Shown here one piece after another: positions 20,465-29,913 of a stretch of DNA of 64,000 nt (position 1 is the first letter of the stretch; every line of letters starts with the position of its first letter). This DNA comes from Streptomyces noursei. Lineage in GTDB: Bacteria; Actinomycetota; Actinomycetes; Streptomycetales; Streptomycetaceae. Both the position numbers and the translations under genes were made by a program. Below the pieces are notes generated by a model. It did not search any database, was not told the DNA's origin, and saw only the letters and a list, made by a program, of their open reading frames with translations. The stretch lies in assembly GCF_001646665.1 (NCBI RefSeq), contig NZ_LWBU01000362.1, positions 1-64,000 on the forward strand, given 5' to 3'.

Positions 20465-21280
20465 ATGAGTGCACGCAACAGCCAGGCGAACAAGGCGGCG
20501 GCCCGCGAGCGGCTCCGCCAGGAGCGCGAGCGCCAGGCCAAGAAGGACAAGGTCCGCCGGCAGGTCACCGTCGCGGTCTCGGCGGTGGCCGTCCTGGCGC
20601 TGGCGGGCGGCGTCGGGTACGCCGTGATGCAGGCGAACAAGCCCACCCACTGGGAGGCGGCGAAGGAGCCCGGGACCGTCACCGCGCCGAAGAACACCTC
20701 GGGCGAGAACGGCACCACCGTCGTCATCGGCAAGCCGGCCGCGAAGAAGACGCTGGAGATCTACGAGGACTCCCGCTGCCCGGTCTGCGCGGTCTTCGAG
20801 CAGGGGGTGGGCGAGACGATCGAGAAGGACGTCGCCGCCGGCAAGTACAAGCTCCAGTACGTCGGTGCCACCTTCATCGACAACAGCGACCAGGGCGAGG
20901 GCTCCAAGAACGCGCTGTCCGCGCTGGGAGCCGCCCTCGACGTCGGCCCCGAGGCGTTCCTCGACTACAAGGCGGCGCTCTACTCGGCGAAGTTCCACCC
21001 CGAGGAGAGCCAGGACAAGTTCGCCAAGGACTCCTACCTCCTGGAGATCGCCGACACCGTCCCGGCGCTGAAGAGCAACGCCGCGTTCAAGAAGAACGTC
21101 GAGGAGGGCACCTTCGACGCCTGGGCGATGAAGATGTCCGCGGCCTTCGACAAGAGCGGCGTCACCGGTACGCCCACGCTGCGGATGGACGGCAAGCCGG
21201 TCACGGACGCGGGCGGCAAGAACGCCCCCATGACCGCCGCCGCGTTCACCACCGCCGTCGACAAGGCACTGAAGGGGTAG
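20465..21280 (+). CDS. Membrane-anchored DsbA-like thioredoxin-fold protein
   Basis: The 271-aa protein has a basic, coiled N-terminus (residues 1–32), one membrane segment (about 35–57, VTVAVSAVAVLALAGGVGYAV) and an extracytoplasmic thioredoxin fold. The redox motif is CPVC in YEDSRCPVCAVFE, and the cis-Pro loop is GVTGTPTLRMDG. It matches the actinobacterial DsbA-like/thioredoxin_4 group that oxidises or isomerises disulfides in exported proteins. ATG 20465 has GGAG 9 nt upstream. A perfect hairpin follows the gene. Confidence 0.93.
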   Translation: MSARNSQANKAAARERLRQERERQAKKDKVRRQVTVAVSAVAVLALAGGVGYAVMQANKPTHWEAAKEPGTVTAPKNTSGENGTTVVIGKPAAKKTLEIYEDSRCPVCAVFEQGVGETIEKDVAAGKYKLQYVGATFIDNSDQGEGSKNALSALGAALDVGPEAFLDYKAALYSAKFHPEESQDKFAKDSYLLEIADTVPALKSNAAFKKNVEEGTFDAWAMKMSAAFDKSGVTGTPTLRMDGKPVTDAGGKNAPMTAAAFTTAVDKALKG

Positions 21281-21311
21281 CCGGGGCGAGCGGGGCACGG
21301 CTTTCGGCCAA

Positions 21312-21345
21312 CGGGCGGGCGAACACTGGGTAGTTCGCCCGCCCG
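21312..21345. terminator. Perfect 13-bp hairpin between dsbA-like gene and phoD
   Basis: Arms 21312–21324 and 21333–21345 are perfectly complementary with an 8-nt loop. It is likely the terminator of the DsbA-like gene. The downstream arm also carries GTTCGCC, which resembles one unit of the streptomycete PHO box (GTTCACC), but no second unit in register is convincing. Confidence 0.75.
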
Positions 21346-21354
21346 CGCGCTCTA

Positions 21355-21374
21355 CCGATCAGTAATCTGATCGG
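21355..21374. promoter_or_regulatory. 20-bp dyad immediately before the phoD start codon
   Basis: CCGATCAG and CTGATCGG form a perfect 8-bp inverted repeat around TAAT, ending 2 bp before the GTG start of the phosphatase gene. It fills the place where a Shine-Dalgarno would be and no GGAG-like sequence is present. It could be an operator over the transcription start of a leaderless mRNA, or an RNA hairpin that hides the start. Confidence 0.55.
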
Positions 21375-21376
21375 CC

Positions 21377-23032
21377 GTGACCAGTCGATTCCTTCCCGCC
21401 CCCAGCCGCCGCACGGTCGTCAAGGCCGCTGCCGCCACCGCTGTGGCCGCCCCCGTCCTCGCCGCCGCCACGCCCGCCGTGGCGGACGTCCTGGCCCCCG
21501 CCTTCCTTCACGGAGTCGCCTCGGGCGACCCGCTGCCCGACGGCGTCCTGCTGTGGACGCGCGTGACCCCCGCCCCCGACGCCCTGCCCGGATCCGGCAA
21601 GGGCCCCGACACCGAGGTGAGATGGGAGGTTGCCGAGGACAGGGCCTTCTCCCGGGTCGTGGCGCGCGGCGCGGTCATGGCGACGGCCGCGTCCGACCAC
21701 ACCGTCAAGGTGGATGTAAGAGGCCTTCGCCAGGAGACCGCCTATTACTTCCGCTTCACCGCCGGTACGGACGCCTCGGCGGCCGCCTCCCCCGTGGGCC
21801 GGACCCGCACCACCCCGGCCGCCGACGCCACCACGGCGGGCGTCCGCTTCGGCGTGGTCTCCTGCGCCAACTGGGAGGCCGGCCACTTCGCCGCGTACCG
21901 CCACCTCGCCGCCCGCGCCGACCTGGACGCGATACTCCACCTCGGCGACTACATCTACGAGTACGGGACGGGCGCCTACCCCAAGCCGGACTACGTCGTC
22001 CGGCAGCACGAGCCGCGGCACGAGATCACCGGCCTCGCCGACTACCGCGTGCGGCACGCCACCTACAAGACGGACCCCGACCTCCAGGCGCTGCACGCCG
22101 CGCACCCCGTCATCGCCATATGGGACGACCACGAGTTCGCCGACGACACCTGGTCCGGCGGCGCAGACAACCACACCCCGGGCACGGAGGGCGACTGGGC
22201 GGCCCGCGCGGCGGCCGCGAAGCAGGCGTACTTCGAGTGGATGCCGGTCCGGGCCTCCACCGAGGGCACGGTCTACCGCCGGCTGCGCTTCGGGAAGCTG
22301 GCCGACCTCCACCTGCTGGACCTCCGCTCCTTCCGTTCGCAGCAGGCGTCGACGGGGAGCGGCCGGGTCGACGACCCCGCCCGCACCATCACCGGCCGCG
22401 CCCAGCTGGACTGGCTCAAGGCGGGACTGGCGTCCTCCGACGCCGCCTGGAAGCTGGTGGGCACCTCGGTGATGATCTCCCCGGTCGCCTTCGGCTCCCT
22501 CCCGGCCCATCTGCTGGGGCCGGTCGCGGAGCTGCTGGGCCTGCCCAAGGGTGGGGTGGCGATCAACGTGGACCAGTGGGACGGCTACACGGACGACCGC
22601 AGGGAGCTGCTCGCCCACCTGACGGACCGGGCGATCACCAACACGGTGTTCCTGACCGGCGACATCCACATGGCCTGGGCCAACGACGTGCCCGTGACGG
22701 CCGCCACCTACCCGGTGTCGCGTTCGGCGGCGACCGAGTTCGTGGTGACGTCGGTGACCTCCGACAACCTGGACGACATCCTGCACGTCGCCCCGGGGAC
22801 GGTCTCGCTGGTCGCCGCCGCGGCCCTGCGCGGGGCCAACCGCCACGTGAAGTGGCTCGACATGGACAACCACGGGTACGGCGTCCTCGACGTGACCGCC
22901 GAGCGCTCGCAGATGGACTACTACACCGTCTCCGACAAGACGGATCCGGACGCGTCCTCGGCCTGGATCCGCTCGTACCGGACGCTGAACGGAACGCAGA
23001 AGGTCGAGCGGGTGAACACTCCGGTCCGCTGA
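21377..23032 (+). CDS. phoD: Tat-exported PhoD-type alkaline phosphatase
   Basis: The 551-aa secreted phosphatase/phosphodiesterase has a twin-arginine signal (SRRTVVKAA, then an Ala-rich stretch to about residue 37). A PhoD N-terminal beta domain follows, then the metallophosphatase core with [33 protein letters not shown] and GDIHMAW as metal-ligand motifs. An in-frame stop lies at 21368–21370, so GTG 21377 is the first usable start and is needed to keep the Tat motif. PhoD enzymes hydrolyse phosphate esters outside the cell and are usually PhoP-regulated. Here I see a dyad over the start but no firm PHO box. Confidence 0.94.
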   Translation: MTSRFLPAPSRRTVVKAAAATAVAAPVLAAATPAVADVLAPAFLHGVASGDPLPDGVLLWTRVTPAPDALPGSGKGPDTEVRWEVAEDRAFSRVVARGAVMATAASDHTVKVDVRGLRQETAYYFRFTAGTDASAAASPVGRTRTTPAADATTAGVRFGVVSCANWEAGHFAAYRHLAARADLDAILHLGDYIYEYGTGAYPKPDYVVRQHEPRHEITGLADYRVRHATYKTDPDLQALHAAHPVIAIWDDHEFADDTWSGGADNHTPGTEGDWAARAAAAKQAYFEWMPVRASTEGTVYRRLRFGKLADLHLLDLRSFRSQQASTGSGRVDDPARTITGRAQLDWLKAGLASSDAAWKLVGTSVMISPVAFGSLPAHLLGPVAELLGLPKGGVAINVDQWDGYTDDRRELLAHLTDRAITNTVFLTGDIHMAWANDVPVTAATYPVSRSAATEFVVTSVTSDNLDDILHVAPGTVSLVAAAALRGANRHVKWLDMDNHGYGVLDVTAERSQMDYYTVSDKTDPDASSAWIRSYRTLNGTQKVERVNTPVR

Positions 23033-23327
23033 CGGCCCCTCAGCGATGATTTTCAGCCAAATCCTCTCCTGTTAACAGGAGATCACCACGCCGTGGCGGG
23101 CGGTGCGTTCCGGAGATCGAATGGGGACACACCGCCCGCCTTGGGGGCCTGTTCCGTTACATGGACGTCTCGAAGTCCGGAACAGACCGCAGGATTTCTC
23201 CCGGATGTCTTCATCTACTCAACGATTGATTGGGCTTGTTCAATGCTCATCAAGATCTGACATGGCCACGTAATGTCCCCGCGGTGGCGAGGAAGGCCCT
23301 CCCCACAACCCCCCGCGAGGAGTCACC
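23033..23327. promoter_or_regulatory. 295-bp gap with three inverted repeats
   Basis: No gene is seen. An 18-bp perfect palindrome (TCTCCTGTTAACAGGAGA) lies at 23065–23082. An 11-bp inverted repeat (23095–23105 with 23130–23140) may terminate phoD. A third pair, TGTTCCG at 23150–23156 and CGGAACA at 23178–23184, lies nearer the protease gene. The last 100 bp before the protease are AT-richer than the rest, as expected of a promoter, but I cannot fix -35/-10 boxes. Confidence 0.6.
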
Positions 23328-24329
23328 ATGCGTGCTCTTGCCCGAATATCTCCGCGTATGCACCGCCGTGTTCTGAGCACGGCGGTCATGGCCGGATCCC
23401 TGGCCCTCTTCCCGCTCTCCGCTCCGACGGGCGTCGCCGCCGCCTCGTCGCCGGCCGCAACGGTGGCCGAGGAGTGCGCCGACGGTTCGGGCAGCACCAC
23501 CGCCACCGCGCGCGAGATCCACCCCGGGGGCGCCGCCCACGCGCACGAGCCCAACGAGGTGACCGACGCCAAGGCCAAGGCCATGGACGCCGACCTGAGG
23601 AAGAGACTGGAGGCGGCGCGGGCGAACGGCAGCCGCACGGACGCCGCCGCGGCCACGACCATCCCCGTCTACTTCCACGTCATCCACGACGGCGAGACCG
23701 GCAAGCTCGACACGGCCGACATCAACGCGCAGATGGCCGTCCTCAACTCCGCGTTCGGCGGCCAGGGAACCGGGAACACCGACTCCGGCTTCCAGTTCGC
23801 GCTGGCGGGCACCGACTGGACCGACAACGCCTCCTGGTACAACCTGACCTCCGGCTCCACCCAGGAGAAGGCCATGAAGTCGGCCCTGCGCAAGGGCGGC
23901 GCCGGGGCGCTCAACTTCTACACCGCCAACCTCGGCGGCGGCCTCCTCGGCTGGGCGACCTTCCCGTCCTCGTACAAGTCCAGCCCGACCATGGACGGCG
24001 TCGTCGTGCTCGACGCCTCCCTCCCGGGCGGCTCGGCCGCCAACTACGCCGAGGGCGACACCGGCACGCACGAGGTGGGCCACTGGATGGGGCTCTACCA
24101 CACCTTCCAGGGCGGCTGTAACGGCAACGGCGACTACGTGACCGACACGCCCGCCGAGAAGAGCCCGGCCTACGAGTGCCCGACCGGCCGCGACACCTGC
24201 GTCAACAAGACGGGCGCCGACCCCGTCCACAACTTCATGGACTACACGTACGACGCCTGCATGTACCAGTTCACGGGCGGCCAGGTGCAGCGCATGAAGG
24301 ACCACTGGACGGCGTACCGCGCCGGCTGA
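23328..24329 (+). CDS. Secreted zinc metalloprotease, M43-like
   Basis: The 333-aa protein has an N-terminal signal peptide (about residues 1–38: Arg-rich start, hydrophobic [13 protein letters not shown], Ala-rich cleavage region). A propeptide-like Ala/Lys/Glu segment to about residue 105 follows, then the catalytic domain. The zinc motif [11 protein letters not shown] is at 248–258 (extended HExxHxxGxxH) and the Met-turn is in [12 protein letters not shown]. Paired Cys residues suggest disulfides. This fits the M43 (pappalysin/cytophagalysin) family of secreted proteases. Substrates are unknown. GAGGAG about 6 nt before ATG 23328 supports the start. Confidence 0.93.
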   Translation: MRALARISPRMHRRVLSTAVMAGSLALFPLSAPTGVAAASSPAATVAEECADGSGSTTATAREIHPGGAAHAHEPNEVTDAKAKAMDADLRKRLEAARANGSRTDAAAATTIPVYFHVIHDGETGKLDTADINAQMAVLNSAFGGQGTGNTDSGFQFALAGTDWTDNASWYNLTSGSTQEKAMKSALRKGGAGALNFYTANLGGGLLGWATFPSSYKSSPTMDGVVVLDASLPGGSAANYAEGDTGTHEVGHWMGLYHTFQGGCNGNGDYVTDTPAEKSPAYECPTGRDTCVNKTGADPVHNFMDYTYDACMYQFTGGQVQRMKDHWTAYRAG

Positions 24330-24381
24330 CCCCACTCCGCTCCGGCGACGGGCTGGCGGGCAGACGGGCGGCAGGCAGGCC

Positions 24382-24951
24382 CTACAGGTCCTCCAGGAAG
24401 GCCGACGCGATCGCCCAGGCCCGCTCGGCGGCGTCCTCGTCGTGATCCGGCAGGCCGGGGTCCGTGAACAGGTGCCCGGCACCGGGGTAGCGGTAGACCT
24501 CGGTGTCGGCACCCGCCCGCCCCATCCCCAGGTACCAGGCGTTCAGCCAGTCGTGCGGCTCGAACGGGTCCGGGTCGGCGACGTGCAGCTGCACCGGGAG
24601 CTCGTCGACGGAGGCGTTCGGCGCGATGTCCGACGTGCCGTGGAACAGCAGCAGCCCCCGCGCCTTCTCGTCGCCGAGCGCCAGGGTCTGTGCCACGGAG
24701 GCCCCCAGGGAGAACCCCGCGTAGACGAGACCTTGCTCCGAGTAGGGGGCGGCGGCCATGACGGCCCGCTTGAGCAGCTCCTCCTTGCCGATCCGCTCCT
24801 TGATCGCCATGCCTTCCTCCATGGTTCCGGCCGTTTGACCGTCGTAGAGGTCGGGCACGTGCACGTGGTGCCCGGCGGCGCGCAGCCGGTCGGCTGCGGC
24901 GTGCACGGCCGGGCGCGGACCGTAGGCCGAGTGGAAGAGCATGATGTTCAT
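24382..24951 (-). CDS. Dienelactone hydrolase-like alpha/beta hydrolase
   Basis: The 189-aa protein is a small alpha/beta hydrolase. It has MLFHSAYGPRPAV at the N-terminus, HVPDLYDGQTAG, a nucleophile-elbow-like YAGFSLGASVAQTLA, an acid near LHVADPDPFEP and a C-terminal His in YPGAGHLFTD. The elbow reads G-F-S-L-G, so the nucleophile is Ser rather than the Cys of classical dienelactone hydrolase; the true substrate is unknown. ATG 24951 gives MNIMLF. A longer in-frame start at 25035 would overlap the divergent channel gene and is rejected. Confidence 0.88.
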   Translation of the reverse strand: MNIMLFHSAYGPRPAVHAAADRLRAAGHHVHVPDLYDGQTAGTMEEGMAIKERIGKEELLKRAVMAAAPYSEQGLVYAGFSLGASVAQTLALGDEKARGLLLFHGTSDIAPNASVDELPVQLHVADPDPFEPHDWLNAWYLGMGRAGADTEVYRYPGAGHLFTDPGLPDHDEDAAERAWAIASAFLEDL

Positions 24952-24982
24952 CCGGCCATCCTGCCAGCTGGATTCTGGAGCC

Positions 24983-26161
24983 ATGGAGAACGTACTGCGC
25001 CCGTTGACCGTCGTCGGTGGGGCGGTCGTGTTCACGCTGGTCGTCGGCTACCTCGCCGACGTCACGCTGCGCCGAGCCGACGCCCGGCACCACGAGACGC
25101 CGCTGTGGGGGCTGCTGCGCCGCTGCCGGCTGCCCCTCCAGGTGGTCCTCCTCACCGCGCTCCTGCGCGGCTCGTACCGCCAGACCAAGTGGTCGGTGAT
25201 CGAGGACCGCGAGACCGGGATCGGCCAGGCGCTGTCCCTGGTGCTGATCGGGGCGAGCGCGTGGCTGGTGGTGCGGATCGCCGCGGCCATAGTGGAGTCC
25301 AGTTACGCCCGGTACGCCTCGTCCACCCGGGACACCGCGCGCGTGCGCCGGGTCCGCACCCAGGTGACGCTGATCATGCGGATCGTCACGGCGGTGGTCG
25401 GCGTGGTGGCGGTCGCGGCGATGCTGCTGACCTTCCCGGACTTCCGGACCATCGGTACGTCGATGCTGGCCTCCGCCGGCATCATCGGCATCGTCGCCGG
25501 TGTCGCCGCCCAGTCGACGCTGGGCAACCTCTTCGCCGGCTTCCAGATCGCCTTCGGCGACATGGTGCGGATCGGCGACACGGTGGTGGTCGACGGCGAG
25601 TGGGGCGTGGTCGAGGAGGTCACCCTCACGTTCCTGGCCGTACGGACCTGGGACGAGCGCCGGATCACCATGCCGGTGTCGTACTTCACCAGCAAGCCCT
25701 TCGAGAACTGGTCCCGCGGCGGGGCCCAGATGACCGGCACCGTCTTCTTCCACCTGGACCACTCGGCGCCGGTGGGGCTGATGCGGGAGAAGCTGAAGGA
25801 CGTCCTCGCGGACTGCCCCGCCTGGGACGGGCGCGACTGGTCGCTCGCCGTCACGGACACCACTCCGAGCACCATCCAGGTGCGGGCGGTCGTCACGGCG
25901 AAGGACGCCGACGACATCTGGACGGTGCGGTGCGTCGTCCGCGAGCAGCTGATCGCCTGGCTGTGCGAGAAGCACCCCTACGCCCTGCCCCGGATCGCCA
26001 CCTCCCCCGCGTCGCTGCCGCCCGACGGCCAGTGGCCCGAGCGCGGCACGGCGATCCCCCGGCAGCCCCGCCCGGCGGAGGTCCACAGCAACAACGCGGA
26101 CGGTTACGTCCTGGACGGCGACGGCCCGGCCAAGGACGCGCCCCGCACGGGACGCGGCTGA
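24983..26161 (+). CDS. MscS-family mechanosensitive ion channel
   Basis: The 392-aa protein has four or so membrane segments: residues about 7–27, 40–58, 80–100 and 135–155. The pore helix and start of the beta domain (SMLASAGIIGIVAGVAAQSTLGNLFAG, written here in part) match MscS, and GDMVRIGDTVVVDGEWGVVEEV and WSRGG follow. MscS channels release solutes on hypo-osmotic shock. The C-terminal 70 residues are hydrophilic and probably disordered. ATG 24983 has GGAG only 2 nt before it, so the exact start is not firm. It diverges from the hydrolase gene with 31 bp between starts. Confidence 0.93.
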   Translation: MENVLRPLTVVGGAVVFTLVVGYLADVTLRRADARHHETPLWGLLRRCRLPLQVVLLTALLRGSYRQTKWSVIEDRETGIGQALSLVLIGASAWLVVRIAAAIVESSYARYASSTRDTARVRRVRTQVTLIMRIVTAVVGVVAVAAMLLTFPDFRTIGTSMLASAGIIGIVAGVAAQSTLGNLFAGFQIAFGDMVRIGDTVVVDGEWGVVEEVTLTFLAVRTWDERRITMPVSYFTSKPFENWSRGGAQMTGTVFFHLDHSAPVGLMREKLKDVLADCPAWDGRDWSLAVTDTTPSTIQVRAVVTAKDADDIWTVRCVVREQLIAWLCEKHPYALPRIATSPASLPPDGQWPERGTAIPRQPRPAEVHSNNADGYVLDGDGPAKDAPRTGRG

Positions 26162-26177
26162 CGGCACCCGCCCCACC

Positions 26178-26225
26178 CGCCCGGCGGCAGGCACCACCAC
26201 GGGCCGCGGCCGCCCGGCGGCAGGC
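26178..26225. repeat. 15-bp direct repeat between convergent genes
   Basis: CGCCCGGCGGCAGGC occurs twice, at 26178–26192 and 26211–26225, in the 65-bp gap between the channel and antiporter genes. No perfect hairpin is seen in this gap. Confidence 0.5.
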
Positions 26226-26226
26226 G

Positions 26227-27813
26227 TCACCGCAGGCTGCGGACGTCCAGGTGGCGCAGGACGCGGTCGACGACCTCCGGGTCGGCGCCGGGCTCGCTGC
26301 GGGCCGCCAGGACTTCGTGACGGGCGGCCGACATCAGCTCCCGCTGGATGCGCTGCATCGCCCGGTACCGCTCCGCCCGCTTCGCGGAGGCCGACCGCCG
26401 CTCCTCGTCCACCAGGTCGGGGCTGATCCGCACCCCCACGTCGAACGCGACGCGCTGAAGCCGCTCCAGCACCTCCTCCGGCAGGTCCTCGACCTCCTGG
26501 ATCTCCTTCAGGCGCCGCTTCGCGGCACCGGCGGCCCGGACGGCGAGCTTCCGCTCCAGTTCCCGCTCCGCGTCCGTGTCGGCCCGCACACCGAGCCGGC
26601 GCACCAGCCACGGCAGGGTGAGGCCCTGGAGCACGAGGGTCGCCATGATGACGCAGAACGCGATGAAGACGATCTCGTCCCGCCCCGGGAAGGGCGCCCC
26701 GTCCTCCGTCCGCAGCGGGATGGCGAGCGCCAGCGCGACCGACGCCACGCCGCGCATGCCCGACCACCACATGACGACGGTCTCCCGCCAGCTCATGGGG
26801 ATCTCCTCGTCGTAGTCCCGCCGCGTGTGGAGCCGCTTGGCCAGCCACGTCGCCGGCAGCAGCCACAGCAGGCGTACGCCCACCACGCACGCGGCGACGG
26901 CGGCGCCCCAGCCCACCATCCGCAGCTCCCGCCCGTCGGCCGTGCCGAAGACGTTGTGCAGCTCCAGTCCGATGAGCCCGAACGCGACGCCCGTCACGAG
27001 GGTGTCGACGATCTCCCAGAAGGTGCGCCCGGCGATCCGGCCCATCACGTCGTCGGCGTCCGTCGCGTGCTCCGCAAGGAAGAGGGCGGTGACGAGAACG
27101 GCCAGGACCCCGGAGCCGTGCAGCTCCTCGGCGAGGACGTACGCGACGAAGGGCACCAGGAGGGTGAGGCCGGTCTGGAGCGTGGCGTCCCCGAGCAGCC
27201 CCATCACCTTGTCGGACAGCCACCCCAGGGCGAGTCCGACCACGACGGCGACGACGGCCGACAGCACCAGTTCGCCCGCCGCCCCGCCCCAGGAGAACGT
27301 TCCGCCGACGGCCGCGCCGATCGCCACGTGGTAGAGCACGATCGCCGTGACGTCGTTGAACAGCCCCTCGCCCTCCAGGATCGACACCAGTCGGCGCGGA
27401 AGCCCCAGGGAGCCCGCGACGGCCGTCGCGGCGACCGGATCGGGAGGCGCGACGAGGGCGCCGAGCGCGACGGCGGCGGCGATCGGCAGGCCCGGGACGA
27501 CGGCGCTCGCCACGGCGGCGACGGCGGCCGTGGTGACGAAGACGAGCGCCACGGCGAGCAGGAAGATGGGCCGCTTGTTCGCCGCGAACTGGCGCCACGA
27601 CGTGCGCTGCACCGTCGCGTAGAGCAGGGGCGGGAGCACGAGCGGAAGGATGAACTCCGGGGGGATCTCCACGTTCGGCACGAACGGCAGCAGCGCCAGC
27701 ACCATGCCCGCGAGCGTCATCAGCACCGGGGCGGGAAGCCCCAGCCGCTCCCCCAGGGGCACGGTCAGCACCGCCCCGAGAAGCAGCGCGAGCAGCAGAG
27801 CCAGCTGGTCCAT
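26227..27813 (-). CDS. Na+/H+ antiporter, CPA1 family
   Basis: The 528-aa protein has about 12 membrane segments in the first 400 residues. The CPA1 hallmarks are PPDPVAATAV and EGEGLFNDVTAIVLYHVA, which hold the conserved ion-binding acidic residues. A cytoplasmic C-terminal region of about 110 residues is helical and charged (RELERKLAVRAAGAAKRRLKE…). It probably exchanges Na+ or K+ for H+ at the cell membrane. ATG 27813 is preceded by GGAGGG, a good ribosome binding site. It seems to be a single-gene unit between convergent and unrelated neighbours. Confidence 0.94.
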   Translation of the reverse strand: MDQLALLLALLLGAVLTVPLGERLGLPAPVLMTLAGMVLALLPFVPNVEIPPEFILPLVLPPLLYATVQRTSWRQFAANKRPIFLLAVALVFVTTAAVAAVASAVVPGLPIAAAVALGALVAPPDPVAATAVAGSLGLPRRLVSILEGEGLFNDVTAIVLYHVAIGAAVGGTFSWGGAAGELVLSAVVAVVVGLALGWLSDKVMGLLGDATLQTGLTLLVPFVAYVLAEELHGSGVLAVLVTALFLAEHATDADDVMGRIAGRTFWEIVDTLVTGVAFGLIGLELHNVFGTADGRELRMVGWGAAVAACVVGVRLLWLLPATWLAKRLHTRRDYDEEIPMSWRETVVMWWSGMRGVASVALALAIPLRTEDGAPFPGRDEIVFIAFCVIMATLVLQGLTLPWLVRRLGVRADTDAERELERKLAVRAAGAAKRRLKEIQEVEDLPEEVLERLQRVAFDVGVRISPDLVDEERRSASAKRAERYRAMQRIQRELMSAARHEVLAARSEPGADPEVVDRVLRHLDVRSLR

Positions 27814-27871
27814 GGTGCGCCCTCCGGCCGTTCACCCCACGAAGATCAGGAGGTCAACCCTGCCACGGGCG

Positions 27872-28339
27872 TCACAGGACCCGGCGCATCGCCAGGTGCG
27901 GTATGCCCGCGTCCTGGAACTCCTCGCCGTACGCCTCGTACCCGAGCCGCTCGTAGAACCCGAGCGCGTGCGTCTGGGCGTGCAGGTCGACCGCGGCCAG
28001 GCCACGCGCGCGTGCCGCGTCCTCGAGGGCCCGCACCAGGGCGACGCCGACACCGAGGCCCCGGGCCGCCCGGGTCACCGCGAGCCGGCCCAGCGAGCCC
28101 ACGCCCTCGGCGCCCCCGGTCTTGCCGGCCGCGTCCGCCCCGTACAGCAGCCGGCCGGTCCCCAGGGCGCTCCCGTCCCCCCGGCGGACGGCCAGGACGT
28201 GGACGGCGGTGGCGTCGTACGCGTCGTACTCGATGTCCTGGGGCACGCCCTGCTCGACGACGAAGACCTCACGGCGGACGGCGAAGCCCGCCTCCCGGTC
28301 GGCCTCGCTCACGGCCTCCCGTACGACGAACTCGCTCAT
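27872..28339 (-). CDS. GNAT family N-acetyltransferase
   Basis: The 155-aa protein has the GNAT acetyl-CoA binding motif ([22 protein letters not shown]) and the C-terminal [15 protein letters not shown] strand–helix. The N-terminal [20 protein letters not shown] is typical of the ElaA-like/YjcF-like branch. The substrate is unknown. ATG 28339 overlaps the rluD stop as ATGA, which fixes the start and shows co-translation with rluD. Confidence 0.93.
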   Translation of the reverse strand: MSEFVVREAVSEADREAGFAVRREVFVVEQGVPQDIEYDAYDATAVHVLAVRRGDGSALGTGRLLYGADAAGKTGGAEGVGSLGRLAVTRAARGLGVGVALVRALEDAARARGLAAVDLHAQTHALGFYERLGYEAYGEEFQDAGIPHLAMRRVL

Positions 28340-29277
28340 GCGCTCTCCGCGGCGATCCTGTCCAGGGCGTTCTGGAGGTCGTCGGGGTAGGTGCTCGCGA
28401 ACTCGACCCACCGGCCGTCGGACGGGTGCTCGAAGCCCAGCCGCACCGCGTGCAGCCACTGGCGGGTCAGGCCGAGGCGCTTGGCCATCGTGGGGTCGGC
28501 GCCGTAGGTCAGGTCGCCGACGCACGGGTGGCGGTGGGCCGACATGTGGACGCGGATCTGGTGGGTGCGGCCGGTCTCCAGCTTGATGTCGAGCAGGGAG
28601 GCCGCGCGGTACGCCTCGATCAGGTCGTAGTGGGTCACCGACGGCTTGCCGTCGGCCGTCACGGCCCACTTGTAGTCGTGGTTCGGGTGGCGTCCGATCG
28701 GTGCGTCGATCGTCCCGCTCAGCGGGTCCGGGTGCCCCTGCACGAGCGCGTGGTAGCGCTTGTCGACGGTGCGGTCCCGGAACTGCGCCTTGAGCAGCGT
28801 GTACGCCCGCTCCGACTTGGCGACGACCATGAGCCCGGAGGTCCCGACGTCGAGGCGGTGCACGATGCCCTGCCGCTCGGCCGCGCCGGACGTGGAGATC
28901 CGGTACCCGGCCGCCGCGAGGCCGCCGATCACGGTCGTGCCGGTCCAGCCGGGGCTCGGGTGCGCGGCCACGCCGACCGGCTTGACGATCACGACGATGT
29001 CGTCGTCGTCGTGCACGATCTCCATGCCCTCGACGGGCTCGGCGACGATCTGCACGGGGGCCGGGGCGCCGGGCATCTCCACCTCGAGCCACGCGCCCCC
29101 GCTCACCCGCTCGGACTTGCCGACGGCGGCGCCGTCGACGAGCACCTTCCCGGCGGCGGCGAGTTCGGCCGCCTTGGTCCGGGAGAACCCGAACATACGG
29201 GCGATGGCGGCGTCGACACGCTCGCCTTCGAGGCCATCGGGAACGGGCAGCGTACGGATCTCGGGAATCGTGCTCAC
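28336..29277 (-). CDS. rluD: RluD-type ribosomal large subunit pseudouridine synthase
   Basis: The 313-aa protein has an N-terminal S4 RNA-binding domain ([29 protein letters not shown]) and an RluA/RluD catalytic domain with the active Asp in [24 protein letters not shown] and RQWLHAVRL follow. It isomerises uridines in 23S rRNA; the exact positions are inferred from the RluD name. GTG 29277 (VSTIPEIR) is the start. It lies 17 bp behind lspA, a common actinobacterial pairing, and is coupled to the GNAT gene. Confidence 0.95.
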   Translation of the reverse strand: MSTIPEIRTLPVPDGLEGERVDAAIARMFGFSRTKAAELAAAGKVLVDGAAVGKSERVSGGAWLEVEMPGAPAPVQIVAEPVEGMEIVHDDDDIVVIVKPVGVAAHPSPGWTGTTVIGGLAAAGYRISTSGAAERQGIVHRLDVGTSGLMVVAKSERAYTLLKAQFRDRTVDKRYHALVQGHPDPLSGTIDAPIGRHPNHDYKWAVTADGKPSVTHYDLIEAYRAASLLDIKLETGRTHQIRVHMSAHRHPCVGDLTYGADPTMAKRLGLTRQWLHAVRLGFEHPSDGRWVEFASTYPDDLQNALDRIAAESA

Positions 29278-29294
29278 CCGTCGAGTATGCCTTG

Positions 29295-29855
29295 TCAGTC
29301 CTTGTGGACGGTTCCGTCGGGGTCCAGCCCCCGGAACGACAGGATCACAATGAGGAACCCGCCACACACGATCGCCGAGTCCGCCAGGTTGAAGACCGCG
29401 AAGTGAGCGGGCGCGATGAAGTCGACGACCGCGCCCTCGAAGACGCCGGGCGAGCGGAAGATCCGGTCCGTGAGGTTGCCCAGCGCGCCACCGAGCAGCA
29501 GCCCCAGGGCGATCGCCCAGGGCAGGCTGTACAGCTTGCGCGCCAGCCGGATGATCACCACGATGACCGTCGCCGCGATGCAGGTGAAGATCACGGTGAA
29601 GGCCTCACCCATCCCGAACGCCGCGCCCGGGTTGCGCACCGCGACGAACCTCAGCCAGTCGCCGAGGACCTGGATGGGCTCGTGGTGCTCCAGCCTGGCC
29701 ACCACGAGCATCTTGGTGCCGAGGTCCAGCAGGTAGGCCACCATGGCCACCAGGAACAGTGCCATCACGCGGCGCCTGCCCCTGGGCGGCTCCGCGGGCG
29801 CCGCGGCCTCGTCGTCAAGATCCGGCGTACCGATGGTGCGCTCCACCTCTGCCAC
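29295..29855 (-). CDS. lspA: Lipoprotein signal peptidase LspA
   Basis: The 186-aa type II signal peptidase cleaves prolipoproteins after lipid attachment. After a charged N-terminus of about 30 residues it has four membrane segments. NPGAAFG, LGNLTDR and FNLADSAI hold the conserved Asn/Gly and the two catalytic Asp residues. GTG 29855 is the start. It precedes rluD by 17 bp and follows the TraR/DksA gene by 58 bp, all minus strand. Confidence 0.97.
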   Translation of the reverse strand: MAEVERTIGTPDLDDEAAAPAEPPRGRRRVMALFLVAMVAYLLDLGTKMLVVARLEHHEPIQVLGDWLRFVAVRNPGAAFGMGEAFTVIFTCIAATVIVVIIRLARKLYSLPWAIALGLLLGGALGNLTDRIFRSPGVFEGAVVDFIAPAHFAVFNLADSAIVCGGFLIVILSFRGLDPDGTVHKD

Positions 29856-29913
29856 GTGAGTCCCTCAACCTAGGTGCCTACTGTGCACGAGGGTACGGCA
29901 CACACGTGCGGGT

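Noticed and set aside
21333-21350. A PHO box for phoD
   Set aside because: GTTCGCC resembles one repeat unit, but it is part of a perfect terminator hairpin and no second unit lies in the correct spacing.
24242-27835. A minus-strand open frame of 1197 codons covering parts of five genes
   Set aside because: It crosses genes on both strands and its translation has no domain, only Arg/Ala/Pro-rich shadow composition.
24442-29406. A plus-strand open frame of 1654 codons
   Set aside because: It is an antisense or out-of-frame shadow of the MscS, antiporter, GNAT and RluD genes.
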